DNA of 64,000 nt, from positions 1 to 64,000 of the forward strand of contig CAKRTC010000002.1 in assembly GCA_934402055.1 (NCBI GenBank), in the 5' to 3' direction. Below are positions 57,788-64,000 of this stretch, piece after piece; positions within the stretch are counted from its first letter, which is position 1; every line of letters starts with the position of its first letter. Source of the stretch: an uncultured Lachnospiraceae bacterium (lineage in GTDB: Bacteria > Bacillota > Clostridia > Lachnospirales > Lachnospiraceae). The position numbers and the translations under genes were made by a program. Below the pieces are notes generated by a model. That model did no database searches and was not told where the DNA came from. It saw only the letters and a program-made list of their open reading frames with translations.

Positions 57788-58848
57788 ATTCCCTTCTCCA
57801 TAAAATCCTTCATCTCGGCAAGCGGCATTTTAACGATCTCACAATCGGCTATGGCCCTTGGCACAACCAATGCGATTTCTTTGCCTCTTCTCTTTTTGTC
57901 TGACTGCATAAGCTCATACAGCTTATCAATACTATACTCACATTCCGTAGGAAGTCCGAAGTGCTTAAGCAGCTTAACTATACGTTCCGCGGTCTCATCA
58001 GAGCATATATGTCCCGCTGCCGAGGCTCTTACCACAACTGCCATGCCGACAGATACCGCCATACCATGATACATACCGAAATTACTGAGTTTTTCAACGG
58101 CATGTCCCAAGGTATGTCCCAGATTAAGCAGCTGTCTGAGTCCTGTGTCAAACTCATCCTCACAGACTATATCCCTCTTCATCTCTATACATCTTGAGAT
58201 GACATATTCCTTATCAAAGTCTCTGCCATGTTTTTCGAGATGCTTAAAGAGCTCCTCGTCTCCGAGTACTCCGTATTTTATGATCTCGGCACAGCCTTCC
58301 GTAAACACTGCCTCCGGCAGTGTATCAAAGCAGTTCATATCGCATATGACGAGCTTGGGCTGATAAAAGGCACCCGCAAGATTCTTGCCTGCATCAAGGT
58401 CAATTCCTGTCTTGCCTCCGACCGAAGAATCCACCGCCGCAAGCAGAGTAGTAGGGATCTGAACAAAATCTATTCCTCTTAAAAATGTCGCAGCCGCAAA
58501 GCCCGACAGATCGCCTATAACGCCTCCTCCGAGTGCCACTATAAAGTCACTGCGTGTTATGTGAGACTCTGCAAGAAATCCGAGCACTTTAGCGTAGCTT
58601 TGTATATTCTTGGAAGTCTCGCCGTTCGGAAGAGTATATACCGCCGTATCGAATCCTGCTGCCTTAAGTGATGTCTCGACAATATCTGCATACAAAGGCC
58701 CTACAGCATCATCCGTTATGATTGCTGCCTTTTCGGCATGTCCGGCTATATTGGTATATTTCTTTATAAGCTCTCCGCATTCATTAAGCAGACCGCTCCC
58801 GGTCACCGCCTTGTACGGAGAGGATGTATTGATATCTGTAATCTTCAT
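57784..58848 (-). CDS. aroB: 3-dehydroquinate synthase
   Basis: Second step of the shikimate pathway, NAD- and metal-dependent. The 354 residues have GGGVIGDLSGFAAATFLRGI, QIPTTLLAAVDSSVGGKTGID and LNLGHTLGHAVE with the metal-binding His residues. It lies two bases from tyrA. Confidence 0.96.
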   Translation of the reverse strand: MKITDINTSSPYKAVTGSGLLNECGELIKKYTNIAGHAEKAAIITDDAVGPLYADIVETSLKAAGFDTAVYTLPNGETSKNIQSYAKVLGFLAESHITRSDFIVALGGGVIGDLSGFAAATFLRGIDFVQIPTTLLAAVDSSVGGKTGIDLDAGKNLAGAFYQPKLVICDMNCFDTLPEAVFTEGCAEIIKYGVLGDEELFKHLEKHGRDFDKEYVISRCIEMKRDIVCEDEFDTGLRQLLNLGHTLGHAVEKLSNFGMYHGMAVSVGMAVVVRASAAGHICSDETAERIVKLLKHFGLPTECEYSIDKLYELMQSDKKRRGKEIALVVPRAIADCEIVKMPLAEMKDFMEKGI

Positions 58849-58850
58849 AT

Positions 58851-59681
58851 TTATCCGTCTATACTTATCTTTCGATCGCTGCCTTCCTTAAGTATGCGCG
58901 TAAGTTCGTCCTCGTCATCCTTAAGTATGGCATCTCTGTATTCAGCAAGGAAATCTATAAGCCAGTCCAGCTCATTGAGAACATTTTCCTTGTTATCCAT
59001 GAAAAGCTCTGCCCACATGCGTGGATTAAGTCTTGCCACTCTTGTAAGATCCTTGTAGCTTCCCGCTGAAAATCCTTTGTGACTTCCCGCAGTAGGGCTC
59101 TTGATATATGCATTCGATACTATATGTGCCATCTGCGAGGTAAATGCGATCATCCTGTCATGTTCCTCGGCAGTTGTTACCGACAGTCTTCCGAAGCCTG
59201 CCGGCTCAAGCAGCTTCTTGATCCTCTCTAAAAACTCGATATCGTCATACACCGGAGGTACAAGCACCATAGGTGCATTCTTATAGAGATTGCCTCTCGA
59301 ATGCTTATATCCCGAATACTGGGTTCCCGCCATGGGATGTCCTCCCACATAGGTAAAGCCGTATTCCTTTGCAAGCTTAAATCCCAGCTCACATATATTC
59401 TTCTTTACTCCGAGGCAGTCTATGACCGTGGTATGTCTGTCTATATGAGGTGCCGCCTCCTTAAGATACTCTGCGGCTGCCTTGATATAGGTGGTTATCA
59501 GTATAAGATCGCAGTCCTTGATATTATCGAAATCAAGCTCTTTGCTTACCGTACCGTCAAGCCGTGCATATCCCAATATGGTCTTATCTATATCATATGC
59601 ATAGACCGTATGACCGGCCTCTTTGTATGCTTTGGCAAAGGAGCCTCCTATCAGTCCGAGACCGACTACTCCGAGTATCAT
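58851..59681 (-). CDS. tyrA: Prephenate dehydrogenase
   Basis: Oxidises prephenate to 4-hydroxyphenylpyruvate for tyrosine. The 276 residues have the NAD motif VVGLGLIGGSFAKAYKEAG, GGHPMAGTQYSG with the catalytic His, and EEHDRMIAFTSQMAHIVS. It has no ACT domain, unlike many Bacillus enzymes. It is directly adjacent to aroF. Confidence 0.94.
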   Translation of the reverse strand: MILGVVGLGLIGGSFAKAYKEAGHTVYAYDIDKTILGYARLDGTVSKELDFDNIKDCDLILITTYIKAAAEYLKEAAPHIDRHTTVIDCLGVKKNICELGFKLAKEYGFTYVGGHPMAGTQYSGYKHSRGNLYKNAPMVLVPPVYDDIEFLERIKKLLEPAGFGRLSVTTAEEHDRMIAFTSQMAHIVSNAYIKSPTAGSHKGFSAGSYKDLTRVARLNPRMWAELFMDNKENVLNELDWLIDFLAEYRDAILKDDEDELTRILKEGSDRKISIDG

Positions 59682-60680
59682 TTACATTACCTCTCTTATC
59701 TTATTGAGCTTAGTCGTAAGCTCAACGAATTGCTGCGGTGTGAGTGCCTGTGCTCCGTTATACAAAGCCTTGAGCGGATCCTCATGTACATCTATCACTA
59801 TTCCGTCCGCTCCTCCTGCAACAGCCGCCATTGAAAGCGGTGCAACAAGACTTGATTTTCCCGATGCGCTTCCCGGATCTGCTATTACAGGCAGATGCGA
59901 CAGCTCGTGAAGCATAGGTATAGCCGAAATATCCAAAGTATTCTTGGTATAGGTCTCGAAGGTCCTGGTTCCTCTCTCACAGAGTATTACCTGCTCATTT
60001 CCGCCTGCCATGATATGCTCCGCACTCATAAGCAGCTCTCTCAGACTGCTTGCAAGACCTCTCCTCAGTATGACAGGCTTATTGATCTTGCCAAGCTCTC
60101 TTAATAGCTCATAATTTTGCATATTTCTTGTTCCGACTTCAATGATATCCACATCCTCATATCTCTCTATATGATCGGGATTTACGATCTCACTTGCTGT
60201 CGGAAGTCCGGTCTCTTTCTTGGCTATCGATAAAAGCTTTATATTATCTGTAAGTTTATCAACATTCTCATACGGAGAAAAATACTTTCTGAACGGATCG
60301 GCCCTCAGCACCTTGGCACCGGCAGCCTTGACAGTCTTTGCAAGAGAAATCAGCTGCTCTTCACTCTCAACAGAACACGGACCTGCGATTACTACACAGC
60401 TTCCGTCTCCGAAGCAGGCATCCCCAACATTAATAAGTGTATTCTCGGGATGAAACTTGCGATTACTCTTTTTGAACGGCTCCGATACGCGCTTTACCGA
60501 ATTAACTATACTTAAGCTCTCTAAAAGCTCGACATCTATAGCTTCCGTATTGCCTACAAGTCCGAGTACCGTATACTCCTTACCCTTTGAGATATGTACA
60601 TCAACATTCTGAGCCTTAAGCCACTCGATGAGATTGTCCTTCTGTTCTTCACTTGTATCAGGTTTTAATACCGCAATCAT
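59682..60680 (-). CDS. aroF: 3-deoxy-7-phosphoheptulonate synthase (DAHP synthase)
   Basis: First step of the pathway and its usual control point. The 332 residues have an N-terminal ferredoxin-like regulatory domain (about 1-75) followed by the type I beta barrel: VVIAGPCSVESEEQL, KVLRADPFRKYFSPYE (KPR is replaced by LRADPFRK), ILRRGLASS, CERGTRTFE and ADPGSASGK. A longer frame begins at 60770, but ATG 60680 follows GGGAGCGG. The N-terminal domain implies control by tyrosine, prephenate or chorismate. It is the first gene of the seven-gene aro operon. Confidence 0.94.
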   Translation of the reverse strand: MIAVLKPDTSEEQKDNLIEWLKAQNVDVHISKGKEYTVLGLVGNTEAIDVELLESLSIVNSVKRVSEPFKKSNRKFHPENTLINVGDACFGDGSCVVIAGPCSVESEEQLISLAKTVKAAGAKVLRADPFRKYFSPYENVDKLTDNIKLLSIAKKETGLPTASEIVNPDHIERYEDVDIIEVGTRNMQNYELLRELGKINKPVILRRGLASSLRELLMSAEHIMAGGNEQVILCERGTRTFETYTKNTLDISAIPMLHELSHLPVIADPGSASGKSSLVAPLSMAAVAGGADGIVIDVHEDPLKALYNGAQALTPQQFVELTTKLNKIREVM

Positions 60681-60746
60681 TTTTCCGCTCCCAATTATTC
60701 CACTAAGTAAGTTTATGTATTTATCCGGCCCTAATATGTACTGCCG

Positions 60747-60804
60747 ATCAAAAACAAAACAATGATACAAACACTTTAACGATTTAAAGTGTTTATATCA
60801 TTGT
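60747..60804 (-). terminator. Terminator of the riboflavin-HAD operon
   Basis: ACAATGATACAAACACTTT (60759-60777) pairs with AAAGTGTTTATATCATTGT (60786-60804) with one mismatch, and TTTTGTTTTTG follows on the minus strand. It separates the rib and aro operons. Confidence 0.85.
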
Positions 60805-60846
60805 TCATGTCTTATGTCAAGTATTCACGGCTGTACATACAGGCTT

Positions 60847-61545
60847 TCACTTCATCATGAGTTCTATCTTTCCTACCGCATCCGGCAGTTCCGAGATGTC
60901 CTTTATCATGACGTCCGCAGTCTTAAGTTCCTCCTCGGATCCGAATCCGTAGAGGCAGGCAACGGAATGAAGTCCGCATTCTGAGGCAAGCCTTATGTCC
61001 TTGATACGATCCCCTATGGCTATATAATTTTGTCCCGGCTTATATATATTCTCGGCAAATACCTCTTCCTTTTGTTTGAAGCCGTAATATCCGGTACAGA
61101 AATACTCCGAAAACCACCTGTCCAGGCCGAAGCATTCTCTGTGTACTGCAGCATAATCATCCAGACAGTTGCTTAAAAAATACAAAGTATGCTCTTTCTT
61201 AAGTTCATCAAGCACTGCTTCCGTTCCGGGATAAAGCTGTGCCCTGCCGTTTCTTACCGCCTCCATCATCTTATCTCCGATACGTCTTCCGGCGGCTTCT
61301 CTTATTGCCTCATCCAGCTCGGGGTGAAATTTCTCCCACATCTCCTTTGCCGAAAAGCCGATCCAGTAGCTGATCTCCTCTAAGCTGTATTCCTCATGCG
61401 GAATTATCCCTTCCTCCTGAAGCTCACCCATGACAGATCTAAATGCCGGTTCATATATATAAGCTGTATTATGCAGGGTGCCGTCATAATCAAGTATCAA
61501 TATCGGTTTATTTTCGCTCATATTATTAATATCTTGGCTTATCAA
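60847..61545 (-). CDS. HAD-superfamily phosphatase in the riboflavin operon
   Basis: The 232 residues have the HAD motifs [10 protein letters not shown] (motif I, two Asp), LSNCLDD (motif II), a Lys near GFKQKEEVF (motif III) and IGDRIKDI (motif IV), with a helical cap (about 40-100). It overlaps ribH, starting with TTG inside the ribH stop; a second possible start is ATG at 61521. Position makes it a candidate for the 5-amino-6-ribitylamino-uracil-5'-phosphate phosphatase step, done by HAD enzymes in E. coli and B. subtilis. A phosphoglycolate phosphatase is the alternative. Confidence 0.85.
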   Translation of the reverse strand: MISQDINNMSENKPILILDYDGTLHNTAYIYEPAFRSVMGELQEEGIIPHEEYSLEEISYWIGFSAKEMWEKFHPELDEAIREAAGRRIGDKMMEAVRNGRAQLYPGTEAVLDELKKEHTLYFLSNCLDDYAAVHRECFGLDRWFSEYFCTGYYGFKQKEEVFAENIYKPGQNYIAIGDRIKDIRLASECGLHSVACLYGFGSEEELKTADVMIKDISELPDAVGKIELMMK

Positions 61546-62006
61546 AGCACAGACTCAAGATTTACCATCTCGATTGCGGCAAGTGCGCAGTCATAGCCCT
61601 TATTTCCTGCCTTTGAGCCTGCTCTCTCTATTGCCTGCTCGATATTCTCGGTAGTGATAACTCCGAAGAGCACCGGAACTCCGCTTGAAAGACCTGCCTG
61701 AGCTATGCCCTTGGCCGCCTCGTTGCATACGAGCTCATAATGTGAAGTCGATCCTCTGATGACTGCACCGAGAGCGATCACCGCATCATACTTACCCGAA
61801 TCAGCCATCTTCTTTGCTATGAACGGTATCTCAAAAGCGCCCGGTACCCATGCTGTATATATATTGTCCTCATCGACACCGTGACGTACAAGTCCGTCTA
61901 CGGCTCCTCCGATAAGCTTGTTTACTATTATCTCATTGAAACGTGCGGCAACTATGCCAACCTTCATTCCCTCTTTTGCTATTAACTTTCCTTCTAAGAT
62001 ATTCAT
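61542..62006 (-). CDS. ribH: 6,7-dimethyl-8-ribityllumazine synthase
   Basis: Penultimate step of riboflavin synthesis. The 154 residues have the family motifs [46 protein letters not shown] and [20 protein letters not shown]. It usually forms a 60-subunit shell or a pentamer. The following HAD gene overlaps its stop codon. Confidence 0.96.
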   Translation of the reverse strand: MNILEGKLIAKEGMKVGIVAARFNEIIVNKLIGGAVDGLVRHGVDEDNIYTAWVPGAFEIPFIAKKMADSGKYDAVIALGAVIRGSTSHYELVCNEAAKGIAQAGLSSGVPVLFGVITTENIEQAIERAGSKAGNKGYDCALAAIEMVNLESVL

Positions 62007-62155
62007 TTTGTATTCCTCCTGTGTAAGTTTGTTCCGTCATGTCTCGCCGGAACCCGATCTTATGTTTTACTTGATTAATTCGGTATCCCGGCGCATTTTT
62101 GCGGCGGGCACGGTCGCCTTCATAAAATATCAGAGCTTTTGCACCTTTTATCGTA

Positions 62156-63364
62156 TTAGTACAGATGTGTGAAAATATGTCCCATTTTCTCGCCCTTGGT
62201 ACGCATATAGCGGGCTGCATTTTCGGTAACATCTACCTCGATCGGCACTCTCTCCTTGATGCTTAAGCCGAGTCCGTCAAGTCCGTAGACCTTGCTCGGA
62301 TTGTTGGTAAGGAGTCTGAGTTCCTTTACTCCGAGATCCTTGAGTATCTGCGCTCCGAGCCAGTACTCTCTCAGATCTGCCGCAAAGCCGAGCTCGATAT
62401 TGGCCTCTACCGTATCTCTGCCCTTTTCCTGAAGCTCATAGGCCTTGAGCTTATTGATAAGTCCTATGCCTCTGCCCTCCTGTCTCATGTAGAGCAGTAT
62501 TCCGCGTCCTTCCTTATCTATCTGCTTAAGTGCCTTTGCAAGCTGCTCCCCACAGTCGCATCTGAGCGATCCGAATACATCTCCGGTCATACACTCAGAG
62601 TGTACTCTGCAGAGCACGTTCATTCCGTCGCCGATGTCACCCTTAACAAGTGCCACATGATGCTCTCCGGTAATATCGCTTGTATATCCGTAAGCCATAA
62701 AATCACCGTATTTGGTAGGAAGATGTACTGCGGCCTCACACTTAACATGCTTCTCATTGACTCTTATATAGTCTGCCAGTGCCTTGATGGTAATGAATAC
62801 GATACCCTTTTCCTTGGCAAGCTGTTTAAGCTCCGGAGTGCGCATCATATGTCCGTCATCCTTCATGATCTCACAGCACAGACCGCATTCCTTAAGTCCC
62901 GCAAGTCTCATAAGGTCTACGGTTGCCTCTGTATGACCGCCTCTTACAAGCACTCCGCCCTTTCTTGCCACAAGCGGGAACATATGTCCGGGACGTCTGA
63001 AATCAGAAGCTGTGCTTCCTTCCTCAACAAGCTTCATGGCTGTGTATGATCTCTCGTAAGCCGAGATACCTGTTGTTGTATCCTTGTGATCTATCGATAC
63101 CGTAAATGCGGTGCTGTGATTATCTGTATTTTCCGCTACCATCTGCTGAAGGTTGAACTTATCCGCAATAGCCTTTGACATAGGCATACATATAAGTCCC
63201 TTTGCAAATGAAGCCATGAGATTAACATTTTCAGGAGTTGCAAACTCGGCTGCGCAGATGAAGTCTCCCTCATTTTCTCTGTCCGGATCGTCGGTAACAA
63301 GTATCACCTTGCCCGCACGAAGTGCCTCAAGCGCCTCCTCAATTGTGTTGAATCCGTTATCCAT
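62156..63364 (-). CDS. ribBA: Bifunctional DHBP synthase / GTP cyclohydrolase II
   Basis: The 402 residues have an N-terminal RibB domain (about 1-205, [17 protein letters not shown], and the [20 protein letters not shown] segment) that makes dihydroxybutanone phosphate. The C-terminal RibA domain (about 205-402) has the Zn-binding Cys motif [15 protein letters not shown] and RQEGRGIGL. Both active sites are intact. A 149-base gap with several GC-rich inverted words separates it from ribH. Confidence 0.97.
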   Translation of the reverse strand: MDNGFNTIEEALEALRAGKVILVTDDPDRENEGDFICAAEFATPENVNLMASFAKGLICMPMSKAIADKFNLQQMVAENTDNHSTAFTVSIDHKDTTTGISAYERSYTAMKLVEEGSTASDFRRPGHMFPLVARKGGVLVRGGHTEATVDLMRLAGLKECGLCCEIMKDDGHMMRTPELKQLAKEKGIVFITIKALADYIRVNEKHVKCEAAVHLPTKYGDFMAYGYTSDITGEHHVALVKGDIGDGMNVLCRVHSECMTGDVFGSLRCDCGEQLAKALKQIDKEGRGILLYMRQEGRGIGLINKLKAYELQEKGRDTVEANIELGFAADLREYWLGAQILKDLGVKELRLLTNNPSKVYGLDGLGLSIKERVPIEVDVTENAARYMRTKGEKMGHIFTHLY

Positions 63365-63460
63365 AATTATCCTCCGTAGAACCTTTGATTATCGTTTTGT
63401 GAACGCCCGGTACCGCACTTTCCGCTTTTTTCTCCGAACGCTCACCGTATTATTTGCTAT

Positions 63461-64000
63461 TTACAGCCCGAACTCTATGAGCTTATCCATGGTAAGTCCG
63501 GATGAAGCTGTTTCATTATCAGCTGCAGACCCCGCAGTACTTACGTTTCCGTATGGACTTAAGAGCCTCTGCACATACTTTCCGACTATGTCATTTTCAA
63601 GATTGACTATGTCTCCCGCCTTTTTTTCAAGCAAGGTGGTCTCTGCTCCGGTATGTGGTATGATCGAGACCTTGAACATCTTATTATCTATATAAGCCAC
63701 CGTCAGACTGATGCCGTCTATGCATATAGAGCCCTTCTCAACTATCAGCGCAAGTATCTCACCCGGTGCCGCTATGGATACCCATACAGCATTGCCTTCC
63801 GCCTTTGTCGATATTATCCTTCCGACTCCGTCAACGTGTCCGCTTACTATATGACCTCCGAAACGCCCTCCGGCTGCCATGGCACGTTCAAGATTGACAT
63901 TTGCTCCCTTTGAGAGACTGCCGAGATTGGTACGTCTCAGTGTCTCTGGCATAACATCCGCAGTAAATCCGTCACTCTTAAGAGTGGTTACCGTAAGGCA
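63461..64000 (-). CDS. ribE: Riboflavin synthase alpha chain, N-terminus outside the window
   Basis: The frame is open to the right edge, so the first codons are missing; a Met at 63952 is internal (the line reads CLTVTTLKSDGFTADVMPET). About 180 residues are visible with the duplicated lumazine-binding fold: RTNLGSLSKGANVNLERAM, GGHIVSGHVDGVG, and KGSICIDGISLTV in the second barrel. It dismutates ribityllumazine to riboflavin. The usual FMN riboswitch would lie upstream of ribD, beyond the window. Confidence 0.95.
   Translation of the reverse strand, partial: CLTVTTLKSDGFTADVMPETLRRTNLGSLSKGANVNLERAMAAGGRFGGHIVSGHVDGVGRIISTKAEGNAVWVSIAAPGEILALIVEKGSICIDGISLTVAYIDNKMFKVSIIPHTGAETTLLEKKAGDIVNLENDIVGKYVQRLLSPYGNVSTAGSAADNETASSGLTMDKLIEFGL

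Noticed and set aside
62007..62155. FMN riboswitch in the riboflavin operon gap
   Set aside because: The 149 bases between ribBA and ribH contain GC-rich inverted words but not the FMN aptamer consensus. The riboswitch is expected upstream of ribD, outside the window.

Overview
This window is a 64 kb piece of chromosome from a low-to-moderate GC, strictly anaerobic Firmicute, most likely a member of the Lachnospiraceae (Clostridia). The evidence is the F-type and V-type ATPases encoded side by side, superoxide reductase with rubrerythrin, a Firmicute-type aromatic operon, a secreted protein with cell-wall-binding repeats, good GGAGG ribosome binding sites, and families typical of Clostridia (DUF3842, DUF1836, DUF5711, DUF134). 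I see no rRNA, tRNA, CRISPR, prophage or insertion sequence. Genus is not claimed.

Layout. 1-3.9 kb: the end of a cation/proton antiporter, an oxygen-defence operon (DUF134-NifX fusion, rubrerythrin, desulfoferrodoxin), a DUF3842 gene, and a two-gene module of unknown small membrane proteins behind an attenuator-like leader. 4-6 kb: an aminotransferase and a shikimate-kinase-like protein. 6-12.1 kb: an F1Fo ATP synthase operon in which subunit alpha carries the C-terminal domain of delta and no separate atpH exists. 12.7-22.8 kb: a complete V/A-type ATPase operon whose K subunit keeps the sodium ligands, ending in a DUF5711 membrane protein. 23-35 kb: gltX, a chromate transporter pair, a GT4 glycosyltransferase, dtd, a wall-binding protein, a hemolysin-III-like protein, DUF1836, a rhodanese-TtcA fusion, aroD, rsmJ and a PH-domain protein. 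35-50 kb: a KdpDE-like two-component system, LysR, a CxCxxC protein, citrate synthase, a CoA transferase, a fused TRAP permease, two MATE transporters, dapF, a cyclophilin and a D-2-hydroxyacid dehydrogenase. 50-53 kb: a four-carbon acid sugar kinase and a PdxA-family dehydrogenase. 53-60.7 kb: aroF-tyrA-aroB-aroA-aroC-pheA-aroEK. 60.8-64 kb: the end of a riboflavin operon (ribE-ribBA-ribH) with a HAD phosphatase.

How the parts work together. The F-type c subunit lacks the side chains used for sodium, while the V-type K subunit has all of them, so the cell probably couples ATP to both protons and sodium. The aromatic operon with the separate aroD covers the whole route from DAHP to prephenate, then on to phenylpyruvate and 4-hydroxyphenylpyruvate. 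The HAD gene overlapping ribH is a candidate for the riboflavin-pathway phosphatase that most annotations leave unassigned.

Structure not explained by genes includes a dispersed intergenic repeat family (12.6, 27.35, 37.4, 40.55 and 3.9 kb), a 14-bp palindrome at the DUF134 promoter, and several well-formed promoters and terminators. The observation most worth following is the delta-alpha fusion in the F-type ATP synthase.
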